From NCBI GenBank assembly GCA_022827225.1, contig JAJDTJ010000016.1, positions 30,998-94,997 on the forward strand: a DNA stretch of 64,000 nt. Direction: 5' to 3'. The notes beneath the pieces are model-generated. The model saw nothing but the letters and a program-made list of their open reading frames with translations. It ran no database searches and was not told where the DNA came from. Positions 18,480-27,206 of this stretch are shown in pieces. Numbering within the stretch: position 1 is the first letter of the stretch; every line of letters starts with the position of its first letter. This DNA comes from Candidatus Poribacteria bacterium. GTDB lineage: Bacteria > Poribacteria > WGA-4E > WGA-3G. Both the position numbers and the translations under genes were made by a program.

Positions 18480-18724
18480 CAGTAAAAGAATTAATGGAAT
18501 TTCTCGAAAAATACCCTGATGATTTACGAGTTGTTGTCAACGGCTATGAAGATGGTTATGACGATATTTTACCAGAACGGATTTTGAGCAGAAAAATAGA
18601 GTTGGACGCTGGAAAACATGACTGGGAAGGAAAACACGGTGATCCACCCTATGAGGGTGAAGAAACGACTGATGATGCCAAAATTGTAGATGCTTTGGTT
18701 TTCTGCCGTGCTCCGTATTATTAA
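18476..18724 (+). CDS. Small acidic protein, restriction-locus associated
   Basis: The 82-residue product begins MTVKELMEFLEKYPDDLRVV and continues VNGYEDGYDDI; it is rich in Asp/Glu. Small proteins starting MTVxELxxxLxxYPxDxxVV and carrying GYExGYDDI occur in many bacteria near restriction or phage genes, with unknown function. The ATG overlaps the preceding stop (ATGA), so translation is coupled to the AlbA_2 protein. A regulatory or DNA-mimic role could be imagined from its acidity but nothing shows this. Confidence 0.65.
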   Translation: MTVKELMEFLEKYPDDLRVVVNGYEDGYDDILPERILSRKIELDAGKHDWEGKHGDPPYEGEETTDDAKIVDALVFCRAPYY

Positions 18725-18756
18725 AATAGATTGAAAACAATTCTCAGAGATAGGTT

Positions 18757-18957
18757 ATGACGTTTGATTTTCCCGATGGATGGCAACTTCAATCTGTCGA
18801 GGATAGCATGAAAGCGATTATTGATTATCGCGGTAAAAGTAGTGGCAAACACATCAGAAACAGAATCGCTTACTAACTTGCGTGACACGCTGCTTCCAAA
18901 ACTCTTGTCCGTGAAATTCGCGTAGACGATACAGCTGGGATATTGGAGGGAACTTAG
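18757..18957 (+). pseudogene. hsdS remnant: type I restriction specificity subunit
   Basis: The first 39 codons encode FPDGWQLQSVEDSMKAIIDY then RGKS, the N-terminal part of an HsdS target-recognition domain (GW...DYRGKTP). A stop at 18876 follows. In another frame the DNA reads LTNLRDTLLPKLLS and, after one more frameshift, EIRVDDTAGILEGT with a TAG at 18955. LRDTLLPKLLSGEIRV is the classic HsdS C-terminus. Thus the two TRDs and spacers (about 350 residues) are deleted and the C-terminal piece is frameshifted. It cannot make a specificity subunit. The next gene starts directly after the TAG. Confidence 0.8.
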
Positions 18958-19341
18958 ATGCCTCAGCAGACCGTTCCGCACATTGAATCACCGCGTGTGA
19001 AAAACTATCGCGCGTTACATAATATAGAATTAAAACAACTCAAACCGCTGTCTGTATTCTTGGGAGCAAATGGTAGTGGAAAATCAACACTTTTTGATTT
19101 CTTCGCGTTTCTCTCTGAATGTTTCACAATCGGGTTGCTTCGAGCATATAGCAAGAGAGGAGGACTTAAGGAGCTGGGGACACGAGGCTCTGATGGACCG
19201 ATTGAATTTGCGTTGAAATATAGAGAAAATCCTAAAACACCGGTTATCACCTCTCGGAAAATTTTAGAATTTCTTGACAAAATTTCCGAAATTTACTATA
19301 TTAATATATTAACAATATCTTTTTCGGGGTTTAATCTATAA
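18958..19341 (+). pseudogene. Truncated AAA ATPase (COG4637/COG1106-like)
   Basis: The 127-residue frame starts like predicted ATPases of the OLD/RecF-like type: VKNYRALHNIELKQL, a Walker A FLGANGSGKSTLFDFF (about residues 34-49), and LKELGTRGSDGPIEFALKYR. Full members have about 350-400 residues with signature and Walker B motifs. Here homology stops near residue 97 (NPKTPVIT), and the remaining 30 residues look like unrelated A/T-rich sequence that also contains a promoter. It has no Walker B and cannot be a working ATPase. Its position behind hsdS fits a decayed defence locus. Confidence 0.75.
19274..19302 (+). promoter_or_regulatory. Promoter for the STAS gene
   Basis: TTGACA, 17-base spacer, TATATT. 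It lies inside the non-homologous tail of the truncated ATPase, so the deletion end point appears to lie at or just before this promoter. Confidence 0.8.
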
Positions 19342-19393
19342 ATTTGTAAATCTGTATCAATAATTACACAACTAACTTATGAAAGGAAGATAG

Positions 19394-19747
19394 ATGTTAG
19401 CAGAAATACGCCAAAGAGAAGGAGTCATTGTTGTCCGGCCTACCGGACGCATGATCGGTGCGGCAAACGCTGAAATTAGAGAGCAGATTAATGAGGAACT
19501 TGAAGAGCATTTTGAGTCTCCGAAAGTCATCTTTAATCTCGAAAATGTTACCCGTATGGATAGTAGCGGACTCGGCACGCTTGTTTCTGTAAACGTGACT
19601 GTCTCTCGCAAAGGCGGCCGGACCGCTCTCGTCAATGCTGGCGCACATATCCGTAACCTCCTAATCCTCGGACGATTAATGACTGTCTTTGAAAGCTACA
19701 ATAGTGAAGAAGAAGGCATCCTTGCACTCACTTCTGAGGAAAGTTAA
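19394..19747 (+). CDS. STAS-domain anti-sigma factor antagonist
   Basis: The 117-residue protein is a single STAS domain of the SpoIIAA type. It has RPTGRMIGAANAEIR, and the phosphorylation loop VTRMDSSGLGTLVS, with Ser in DSSGLG as the probable site for an anti-sigma kinase. Unphosphorylated antagonists bind the kinase and release a sigma factor. No kinase or sigma gene is adjacent, so it acts in trans. AAAGGAAG precedes the ATG, and it has its own promoter at 19274. Confidence 0.85.
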   Translation: MLAEIRQREGVIVVRPTGRMIGAANAEIREQINEELEEHFESPKVIFNLENVTRMDSSGLGTLVSVNVTVSRKGGRTALVNAGAHIRNLLILGRLMTVFESYNSEEEGILALTSEES

Positions 19748-19882
19748 CGCGCGGTAGAGCCATTTAGTGCACCGTTAAACGAAACCTAATTGAAACTAAG
19801 TGGCTCCACATAAACAAGAAATCACGCTTCTCACTCACACGAGAATTCCTAAGAGGAGACCAAGGTAGAGAAAAGGAAATTT

Positions 19883-21037
19883 ATGGCAAACCAGAACCTA
19901 CCGACGTTTACTGTCAACGCCGGTTTCCATGATCGAGACGGCTGTCCCGTCAGTGTTGATGTTGACCATCCGGGTATAAGCCGACTTCACGATCGCGCCG
20001 TCACATTAACAGATACGGTTTCAGGCAACGTCGTCGCAGCACAGTGCTATGCCAATGAAGAGGGTACAACTACTTTAAACTGGATACTCGATGGTCTCGC
20101 AGCGGGTGAATCGCGTACCTATAGCCTCTCAGAGGGCAGCGTCGCTGGTAAATCAGGCGTTCAATTCAATGAGGAAGCCGAAACCATCGCTATCACGCTC
20201 AATGATCGGCTGTTTACGACGTTCCGCTACGCGCAATCGCAATTCCGTCCCTATTTCTTTCCTGTCCTCGGTCCGAATGGACGCGAGGTAACGCGCGGTG
20301 AAACCAGCGACATCTCCAAAGATCACGTCCATCACCGTTCGCTCTACGTCGCATACGGTGAGGTGAATGATGTGGACCTCTGGGGTGAAGGCAGTAATTC
20401 GGGGAAGGTCGTTCATCAAGGTTTCACACACAAACAGGGCGGTGCTGTCGTCGGTAGGATTTATACACAAAATAACTGGGAAACGCGATCCGGTGATGTC
20501 TTGATGACGGACACGCAGAACTTCCGAATCTATAACCTACCTGAGGATGCCGCTCTCCTTGATTTAGATCTCACGTTTATCGCTTCAACCGGCGATGTTC
20601 ATTTCGGAGATACCAAAGAGGGTGGTATCATGTCGATCCGCGTCCATCCATCGATGAACGCTTCTGATGGCGGAAAGATCGAAAACGCATTCGGCGGTGT
20701 CAATGAAAACGAAACGTGGGGCAAACGCGCGAACTGGTGTGATTATTCCGGTGTCGTTGACGGGACACCCCTCGGGATCGCTGTGTTCGATCATATTGTC
20801 AACCCTCGCTATCCGACATACTGGCATGTCCGGAACTACGGGTTAATGGGGACAAACATTTTCGGCAGCGGCACCTTTGAACGGGATCCGTCTAAAGATG
20901 GCTCCTACACACTCAAACAAGACGAAGAGATGCACTTCCGGTTCCGCGTGCTGATCCATGCAGGTGATGCCACCGTCGGAAAAGTCGCGGAAAAATATCA
21001 CGATTTCATCAACCCCCCTACCGTTATCGTTTCCTAA
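19883..21037 (+). CDS. DUF6807 family protein
   Basis: The 384-residue protein fits DUF6807, a family often misannotated as methane oxygenase PmoA. Key stretches are FRPYFFPVLGPNGREVTRG and KDHVHHRSLYVAYGEVNDV followed by DLWGEG; the HVHHRS motif is diagnostic. Later WCDYSGVVDGTPLGIAVFDH and RYPTYWHVRNYGL are also typical. The family is linked to carbohydrate catabolism gene sets with Gfo/Idh/MocA oxidoreductases, and one follows here at 21165. The true function is not established. No signal peptide is apparent. Confidence 0.8.
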   Translation: MANQNLPTFTVNAGFHDRDGCPVSVDVDHPGISRLHDRAVTLTDTVSGNVVAAQCYANEEGTTTLNWILDGLAAGESRTYSLSEGSVAGKSGVQFNEEAETIAITLNDRLFTTFRYAQSQFRPYFFPVLGPNGREVTRGETSDISKDHVHHRSLYVAYGEVNDVDLWGEGSNSGKVVHQGFTHKQGGAVVGRIYTQNNWETRSGDVLMTDTQNFRIYNLPEDAALLDLDLTFIASTGDVHFGDTKEGGIMSIRVHPSMNASDGGKIENAFGGVNENETWGKRANWCDYSGVVDGTPLGIAVFDHIVNPRYPTYWHVRNYGLMGTNIFGSGTFERDPSKDGSYTLKQDEEMHFRFRVLIHAGDATVGKVAEKYHDFINPPTVIVS

Positions 21038-21074
21038 CCTCAGAACCTACACCAGATCAACCAAGATGCTGAAT

Positions 21075-21101
21075 GGAACTGAGGCACTAAGCCTCGGTTC
21101 C
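21075..21101 (+). terminator. Hairpin after the DUF6807 gene
   Basis: A 10-bp stem (GGAACTGAGG with CCTCGGTTCC, one G-T pair, 7-base loop). The following bases TATCCGCTTCCTT are only weakly T-rich, so it may be a partial terminator. Confidence 0.5.
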
Positions 21102-21164
21102 TATCCGCTTCCTTAGCAGAACGCTAATGACGAGAACTGCGTGCCATACTAAAGGAGATTCACA

Positions 21165-22232
21165 ATGCCGATTCCAACGATTCACGTCGGATGTACCCAT
21201 TTCGCACACGGACGCTTACAAGCACAAGTCAATTCACACGGATTAGAACCTGTTGCGTGCGTAGACATTAACCTTGATGCTGCAAAAGGAGGCGTTGAAT
21301 CAATAAATGGTGCGCCCGAAGGTTTGTCAGAACGTATTTATACGACTATAACCGAGGCGAAAGAGAAACACGATGCACAGGCATGTCTGATTTATGCCGC
21401 TACAACCGCTCACGCCAAGTTAATCGTCGAAAGCCTGAATCTCGGCATGCATACGCTCTGCGTTAAACCGATCGCGACAACGCAGGCAGAATTCCACGAT
21501 ATTATCCGCGCCCATAAAGCGAATCCGGGTTTAATTCTCGTCCAAGGTCAGAACAAACGCTGGAACCCCGCCGCCGCGAAAATGAGAGAATGGCTCCGCG
21601 AAGATGGCGGTATCGGTGAAATGTTGGGCGGCGAATGCCGTTTCTGGATACGTCAAAATCTATTTACCGGCCCCGACTCTCGGCAGCCTGATGCTTACGT
21701 TGATGGGCTTTATTTCCACGCGGGTTGCAGCCATCAACTTGACCAACTCGTTGGAGCCAAGGGGCTTCCCAAGTACGTTACAGCACAGGTTCACAACCGT
21801 CGTGACCCTGCATTAGGACAGATAGAAGCTTGGGGTACTGCCGGTGGAAACGCCTTGATGGAATACGCAAACGGCGCACCGTTTACGTATGCTGGCACAC
21901 GTGCTGGGCACATGGGTGCTTACGGATGGAGTGGAAGTTGGACGTTCCACGGTGAAGAGGGGGACCTCCGGCGAGATGGCGGCCACCTGCAACTTTTCCG
22001 AACAGGGCAAGAGATTGAAAACCTCACCCTACAAGACTTGCACGCTGGGCTGATTGAGGATGACAGACTCCAATTCGATGCTTTCGCTGAAGCAATTACA
22101 ACAGGGAAAGACCGAGACTGGATTCAGGACACGACCCTCGGCACATGGATACTGATGGAAGCCTGTAACGAATCGGCGCGAACACACGAACGTGTTGATG
22201 TGGAAGCATTTGCTAAGAAGATGCTTACTTAA
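21165..22232 (+). CDS. Gfo/Idh/MocA-family oxidoreductase
   Basis: The 355-residue protein has an N-terminal Rossmann region: VGCTHFAHGRLQAQ and VACVDINLDAA, then LIYAATTAHAKLIVESLN and LCVKPIATTQAEF. The last corresponds to the EKP motif of the family with VKP instead. A C-terminal substrate domain follows, with YFHAGCSHQLDQLVGA containing candidate catalytic His residues. Such enzymes oxidise or reduce sugars and inositols using NAD(P). The first glycine motif (GCTHFAHG) is divergent, so cofactor binding may be altered. Neighbouring DUF6807 suggests carbohydrate work. Confidence 0.82.
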   Translation: MPIPTIHVGCTHFAHGRLQAQVNSHGLEPVACVDINLDAAKGGVESINGAPEGLSERIYTTITEAKEKHDAQACLIYAATTAHAKLIVESLNLGMHTLCVKPIATTQAEFHDIIRAHKANPGLILVQGQNKRWNPAAAKMREWLREDGGIGEMLGGECRFWIRQNLFTGPDSRQPDAYVDGLYFHAGCSHQLDQLVGAKGLPKYVTAQVHNRRDPALGQIEAWGTAGGNALMEYANGAPFTYAGTRAGHMGAYGWSGSWTFHGEEGDLRRDGGHLQLFRTGQEIENLTLQDLHAGLIEDDRLQFDAFAEAITTGKDRDWIQDTTLGTWILMEACNESARTHERVDVEAFAKKMLT

Positions 22233-22253
22233 GTTTCAGCGGAGGATCTGGTA

Positions 22254-23510
22254 ATGAAACTTTTTAAGCTAATATTTCTTATAGCACTCAGTGCAACAAT
22301 ACTCATTGGGTGCGACAGGCAACTTCTATCACCGATAGATCCTACTGATCCATCGCAAACTACGGTACAATTCGCACAAAAAGCATTGTCGGACCTTGCG
22401 GACACCGCTGCTAAACGTGGATTTGTTGATCTTGCTAACGCTGCAAACGAAGTCGCAGAAGTCCTTACAGTAGAACAGGAACAAAGAACAACAGGAATAG
22501 CATTCTTGAAACTTTATCAGGAAGCATACACCTTACAAGATGCATTTGCTTTAGCAAGCTGCGGGATAACATTGGAAGGGTTTTCTATGGTGTCCGGGCG
22601 TGCAGCAAGGACATACATAACAGATCCATACTTAACAGAATCAGCGGTGGAACCGAGTGCCAGGGAACAAGTATTGGAAAACCTTGCTCAAGAAGCATTG
22701 AATGCAAAAGCGATATTACGGCAGTTTCCTGCGGAGAACGCTTTTATTCCCTTTGCTTTCGGGTACAAACCGTCCCAATATCTTCCTTCAGGCGCTGTGA
22801 TAGTATACTTTCAGTCGTGCAACAACGAAATAATCATAAATTATGACGAAACAATTCGGTCAGTGTTTATAACGCGGGCAGCTGTAGTTGAGTTTCTGAC
22901 TCTCAAAGGATACGCGATGGTGCAAGAGGAATTACCATTTACTAATTATAAGTTTATAGATTTAAATAATTATGAGTCTATAGACTTAAATGCGGATGTT
23001 AATCCATATTCTGTTAGGGAAGAATTACTCTCTATTCCCGGTGTCGCGAGAATAAGTATCTGTGGGGATGAATACATTCCCGGGCCTCCTGTCACAATAG
23101 AAGAACCGACCTTCAATGCGCAACCATTTTTTATTATCGTAGACCGGGTAAGGGAAAGATACAATGAAGCTTGGTGTCAAGGCAACTTTGACATGATAGA
23201 CAGTATCTTAATTGAAGAAAGCGGGGTGGATTTCTTTAATTATTCCTTCGTCCGCAATCTTGCAGATATCTATGCAGAAGAAATTCCGGAGGCTGCAGAA
23301 CGTATCCGTACAAACGGTTTTTCCCTTCACAGTATAGCAGTTGCGTTTCTTTATATCTATTCTTGGCATTCAGAGAAAAGTCACGAAGAGATTACTGAAC
23401 GCTTCCGACAATCCATCAAAGACGGATATGTGACTATAGAGCATTTTAGAGGTGGAACAAGTGTTAATAATCTACACATCGAGGCACCAAGCATCCCTAT
23501 CATTGAGTGA
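22254..23510 (+). CDS. Tandem paralogous lipoprotein, copy 1
   Basis: The 418-residue protein starts directly with the lipoprotein signal MKLFKLIFLI, lipobox LIGC (C20). It then shares SPIDPTDPSQTTVQ, a helical region, FIPFAFGY, a middle alpha/beta domain, and the C-terminal block AWCQGNFDMIDSILIEESG with RNLADIYAEE. The middle domain, about 80 residues, is the most divergent of the three copies that have it. Unlike copies 2-4 it lacks the 13-residue MQSPHG-type extension before the signal. GGAGG at 22241 supports the ATG. Function is unknown; the predicted location is a membrane-anchored, exported protein. Confidence 0.75.
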   Translation: MKLFKLIFLIALSATILIGCDRQLLSPIDPTDPSQTTVQFAQKALSDLADTAAKRGFVDLANAANEVAEVLTVEQEQRTTGIAFLKLYQEAYTLQDAFALASCGITLEGFSMVSGRAARTYITDPYLTESAVEPSAREQVLENLAQEALNAKAILRQFPAENAFIPFAFGYKPSQYLPSGAVIVYFQSCNNEIIINYDETIRSVFITRAAVVEFLTLKGYAMVQEELPFTNYKFIDLNNYESIDLNADVNPYSVREELLSIPGVARISICGDEYIPGPPVTIEEPTFNAQPFFIIVDRVRERYNEAWCQGNFDMIDSILIEESGVDFFNYSFVRNLADIYAEEIPEAAERIRTNGFSLHSIAVAFLYIYSWHSEKSHEEITERFRQSIKDGYVTIEHFRGGTSVNNLHIEAPSIPIIE

Positions 23511-23527
23511 ATTATGGAGGCTTCATA

Positions 23528-24565
23528 ATGCAATCGCCGCACGGTATCACTACTTCAGTGCTTCAAATGAAATGTTTTAAGCTACTTTTTTTTGCTGCCC
23601 TCAACACCATAATGCTCACAGGATGTGAGAGGGAATTTGTATCCCCGATAGATCCTACTAATCCGTCGCAAACTACGGTACAATTAGGACAAAAAGCACT
23701 GTCGGACCTTGCTGACACCACCGCTGAACGTGGATTTGTCGACCTCGCTAACGCTGCAGATGAAGTCGTAGGAGTTCTTGAAATAGAAACAGGAACAATA
23801 GCAGAGCCCGCACCGGAATTCTTGAAACTTGCTCTTGAAGCAATGGCTTTGGAACGAGCATTTGTTAAAGCAGCATGCGGAATAGAATTGCGAAATTTTG
23901 CTATAGCATCGGTGTATGCAGCAAAAGCACACGTAACGGAAATAATAGGTAATGAGGAATACAGACGGTGGCCACTGCACTCCTTACTGGCTTACTATCC
24001 TGCCGAAGAACCGAGTAACATGGAACAAGCATTACAGAACCTTACCCAAGCGGCATTGAATGCGGAAGCGGCATTGCAGCAGTTGCCTGCTGAAAATCCT
24101 TTCATTCCCTTCGCTTTCGGATATGGGCTACGCATTGATGCGTATGAAGACTACGCAGACTATTACTCTTGGGATCCAAATTCTCCGCTTGACTATCTCC
24201 CCAACCATCCACCTAAGAGTGTTGAAATAATAGATAAAGTGAGGACAAGATATAATGAGGCATGGTGCCAGGGGAACTTTGACCTTATAAATAGTATCTT
24301 AATTGAAGAAAGTCGGTTAGATTTCTTTGATTATGCTTTCGTCCGCAACCTCGCTGACATCTATGCAGAAGAAGTTCCTGAGGACGCAAACCTTATCCAG
24401 GCAAATGGTTTCTCTCTCCGCCCAATAGGGATTACATTTCTAACTATTTACTTTCAGCATTGGGGACAAACCCTTGACGAGATTATTGAAATCTTCCGGC
24501 AAACTGTCAGAAATAGAAATATGGGTATTGAACCTGTGACAATTAAGCACTCTCACTACCCTTAA
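23528..24565 (+). CDS. Tandem paralogous lipoprotein, copy 2 (short form)
   Basis: I choose ATG 23528, behind TGGAGG, although the frame opens at 23507. It begins MQSPHGITTSVLQMKCFKLL with lipobox LTGC at C33; M14 aligns with the start codon of copy 1. It keeps the N-terminal helical region and the C-terminal AWCQGNFDLINSILIEES block. The middle alpha/beta domain is missing, replaced by a short Asp/Tyr/Pro-rich linker, which makes it about 70 residues shorter than the others. This shows the domain is a removable module. Function is unknown. Confidence 0.75.
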   Translation: MQSPHGITTSVLQMKCFKLLFFAALNTIMLTGCEREFVSPIDPTNPSQTTVQLGQKALSDLADTTAERGFVDLANAADEVVGVLEIETGTIAEPAPEFLKLALEAMALERAFVKAACGIELRNFAIASVYAAKAHVTEIIGNEEYRRWPLHSLLAYYPAEEPSNMEQALQNLTQAALNAEAALQQLPAENPFIPFAFGYGLRIDAYEDYADYYSWDPNSPLDYLPNHPPKSVEIIDKVRTRYNEAWCQGNFDLINSILIEESRLDFFDYAFVRNLADIYAEEVPEDANLIQANGFSLRPIGITFLTIYFQHWGQTLDEIIEIFRQTVRNRNMGIEPVTIKHSHYP

Positions 24566-24585
24566 TACAATAACAGAGGCTTCAT

Positions 24586-25773
24586 ATGCAATCTCCACAC
24601 GGTATTATTGTTTCAGTGTTTCGGTTGAAGTTTTTTACACTGCTTTTTCTTGCAGCACTCAGTGCAACAATACTCATTGGGTGTGAAAGGCAACTTTTAT
24701 CACCGATAGATCCGACGGATCCATCGCAAACTACGGTACAATTAGCACAAAAAGCACTATCGGAGCTTGCTAATACCGCTGCTGAACTGTCATTTGTCGA
24801 GTTCGCTAATGCAGCAAGTGGAGTCGCAGAAATACTTGCAATTGAAGATGGGGCATCAGTGGAGCCGACTTACTTCAGAATAGTTGAGCTTGCTCGGTCA
24901 GCAACTGCTTTCGCGCAAGTATTTGTTAAAGCAGGATGCGAAGTAGAAGCATTGCAAAAATTTGGTGAAGCGTCTGTAAACGTAGCGAAAGCCTACACAA
25001 TAAGGGATGCAGAGGATATGGAACAAGCATTGCAAAAACTTGCACAAGCGGCAGTAACAGCGGAAAAACTATTGCAGCAGTTTCTAACTAATGACACCTT
25101 CATTCCGTTTGCCTTCGGGTACGATTACACGCCTTATAGGGCAAACAATCTCTATATCCCCGGTCAAATATTAGTAGCGTATGACGATACAATTCGACCG
25201 GAGACTGAAACACGTACAGCAATAAAAGAGTTTCTGACCCTCAAAGGCTACACGGTGGAATTAAAAACGGGATCCTGGTTTGATTCGATAGTTTTAGATG
25301 TGGCTGTTGATCCGCTTTTTCTTGGAGAAGGATTGATCGAAAAAATTCCCGGCATTGCGTCTGTGCAGCCCAATTTTCTTTACGCACCTACCGTTGACGA
25401 TGAACCACCTTTGCCTCCTCCTTTGCCCCCTAACGCTGTAACAACAAATCGAATAATACATCAAGTGAGGACAAGATATAATAAGGCTTGGTGTCAGGGC
25501 AACTTTGACCTTATAGACAGTATCTTAATTGAAGAAAGTGGATTGGATTTCTTTGATTATGCTTTCATCCGCAATCTTGCAGACATCTATGCAGAAGAAA
25601 TTCCGGAAGCTGCTGAACGTATTCAAACAAATAGATACTCCCCCGGTTCAATCGCAGCAAAATTCTTAGAGATCTACTTTCAAGATTCGGAGAAAACTCT
25701 TGACGAGATTATTGAACTCTTCCGGCAATCTGTCAGAAATAGGCATGTAACAATTGAGGACTCTTACTGGTAG
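24586..25773 (+). CDS. Tandem paralogous lipoprotein, copy 3
   Basis: The 395-residue protein has MQSPHGIIVSVFRLKFF then a hydrophobic stretch and LIGC (C33). Residues 45-170 are helical and Ala-rich. Residues 191-268 form a module (PGQILVAYDDTIRP ... IPGIASVQPNFLYAP) that resembles the inhibitor/propeptide domains of subtilisin-type proteases, where PGVxxVxPN ends the domain. A poly-Pro linker (272-283) and the conserved C-terminal block (289-390) with AWCQGNFDLIDSILIEESG follow. No peptidase domain is attached. It is co-directional with copies 2 and 4. Confidence 0.75.
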   Translation: MQSPHGIIVSVFRLKFFTLLFLAALSATILIGCERQLLSPIDPTDPSQTTVQLAQKALSELANTAAELSFVEFANAASGVAEILAIEDGASVEPTYFRIVELARSATAFAQVFVKAGCEVEALQKFGEASVNVAKAYTIRDAEDMEQALQKLAQAAVTAEKLLQQFLTNDTFIPFAFGYDYTPYRANNLYIPGQILVAYDDTIRPETETRTAIKEFLTLKGYTVELKTGSWFDSIVLDVAVDPLFLGEGLIEKIPGIASVQPNFLYAPTVDDEPPLPPPLPPNAVTTNRIIHQVRTRYNKAWCQGNFDLIDSILIEESGLDFFDYAFIRNLADIYAEEIPEAAERIQTNRYSPGSIAAKFLEIYFQDSEKTLDEIIELFRQSVRNRHVTIEDSYW

Positions 25774-25803
25774 ATTTTAGAATTAATTAGGCATTACGGG
25801 TTT

Positions 25804-25867
25804 GTAGGAGGGAGCTCCGATTCCCGACTACGAGTAGTTTTGGTCGCGATTCGGAGATCGCTCCTAC
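25804..25867. repeat. 64-bp palindromic REP-like element
   Basis: It starts GTAGGAGGGAGCTCCGA and ends TCGGAGATCGCTCCTAC, with imperfect inverted arms. Its right arm (25844-25867) is an exact 24-base reverse-complement match to 58262-58285 inside the ilvB T-box leader. Confidence 0.85.
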
Positions 25868-25934
25868 AGAAAACCTGCTTCTTTAATTTTAAAGTTCATC
25901 ATACTACCTATTGATACAATAACGGAGACTTTAC

Positions 25935-27191
25935 ATGCAATTGCTACACGGCATAACTGCTTTAGCGTTTCGGCTGAAATGTTTTAAACTACTTTTTTTT
26001 ACTGTCCTCAGTGCTATAATCCTCACCGGGTGCGAGAGGCGACTTGTATCACCGATAGATCCGACGGATCCATCGCAAACTACTGCACAATTAGCACAAA
26101 GAGCACTCTCCGACCTTGCCGATACCGCTGCTGAACGTGGATTTGTTGATCTTGCTAACGCAGCAAGTGACGTTGCAGAAGGCCTCGCGACAGAAACAGG
26201 AACAACAACAGAAATGGCATTTTTGGAACTTGTTCAGGAGGCAGAGGTTTTACAAGTAGGATTTGCTTCGGCAAGCTGCGGGATAACATTGAGAGAATTT
26301 GCTATGGCATCCCAGCAAGCAGCACATACCTACGTAACAGAAGCAACGATAGAACCGAGTGACACCGAACGAGTATTAGAAAACCTTGCTCAGGAAGCAT
26401 TGAATGCAGAAACGGTATTGCGGCAATTTCCCGCTGAGAACCCTTTCATTCCCTTCGCCTTTGGGTATGCTCCAGGCACCGACTCGCCGGGTGAATCTTT
26501 CTACGTTCCGGACCCGGACCCGAGGCCCGATCCACTTTACGAGCCTGGTGTAATATTGATACAGTATGACGCAACAATTCGGCCGGTGACCGAAACGATA
26601 GCAGCCGTGATTGAGTTCCTAACTAACAAAGGGTACACAGTCACAACAGAAGGAGTACTTGACCTTATTGAAGTCATAGATTTAGGTGTGGATGTTGATC
26701 TGCATCCTATTATGGAAGAATTAATCACTATTCCCGGCGTAGCATTAGTTCAGCCTAATTATCTTTACTACCCTAGCGTGCCTCGAGAAATACTAATATC
26801 ACCCGCGCCCGCAGCACACATCGCCATCATAGACAAAGTGAGAACAAGATATAATAAAGCTTGGTGTCAGGGCAACTTTGACGTGATAGACAGTATCTTA
26901 ATTGAAGAAAGCGGGGTGGATTTCTTTGATTATTCCTTCGTCCGCAATCTTGCAGATATCTATGCAGAAGAAATACCTGAGGCAGCAGAGCATATCCGGA
27001 CAAGCGGTTTTTCCCTTCGCTCAATAGCAAGTGAATTTCTTGGGGTTTATTTTTCGTATTTTGGAAAAAGTCACGAAGAGATTATTGAACACTTCAGGCA
27101 ATCCATCAGAAACGGAAATGTGATTATAGAGCATTCAAGACCCAGGATATGTATCGGGAATATGTGCAGTCAGGCGGTAATCTACCCTTGA
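25935..27191 (+). CDS. Tandem paralogous lipoprotein, copy 4
   Basis: The 418-residue protein starts MQLLHGITALAFRLKCF, lipobox LTGC (C33), then SPIDPTDPSQTTAQLAQR. The helical region, FIPFAFGYAPG, an Asp/Pro-rich linker, and the propeptide-like module (EPGVILIQYDATIRP ... IPGVALVQPNYLYYP) follow. The C-terminal block AWCQGNFDVIDSILIEESG is nearly identical to that of copy 1, suggesting recent duplication or gene conversion. A REP-like element separates it from copy 3. It ends 15 bases before the gamma-glutamyltransferase-like gene. Confidence 0.75.
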   Translation: MQLLHGITALAFRLKCFKLLFFTVLSAIILTGCERRLVSPIDPTDPSQTTAQLAQRALSDLADTAAERGFVDLANAASDVAEGLATETGTTTEMAFLELVQEAEVLQVGFASASCGITLREFAMASQQAAHTYVTEATIEPSDTERVLENLAQEALNAETVLRQFPAENPFIPFAFGYAPGTDSPGESFYVPDPDPRPDPLYEPGVILIQYDATIRPVTETIAAVIEFLTNKGYTVTTEGVLDLIEVIDLGVDVDLHPIMEELITIPGVALVQPNYLYYPSVPREILISPAPAAHIAIIDKVRTRYNKAWCQGNFDVIDSILIEESGVDFFDYSFVRNLADIYAEEIPEAAEHIRTSGFSLRSIASEFLGVYFSYFGKSHEEIIEHFRQSIRNGNVIIEHSRPRICIGNMCSQAVIYP

Positions 27192-27206
27192 ATAATGGAG
27201 GCTAAT

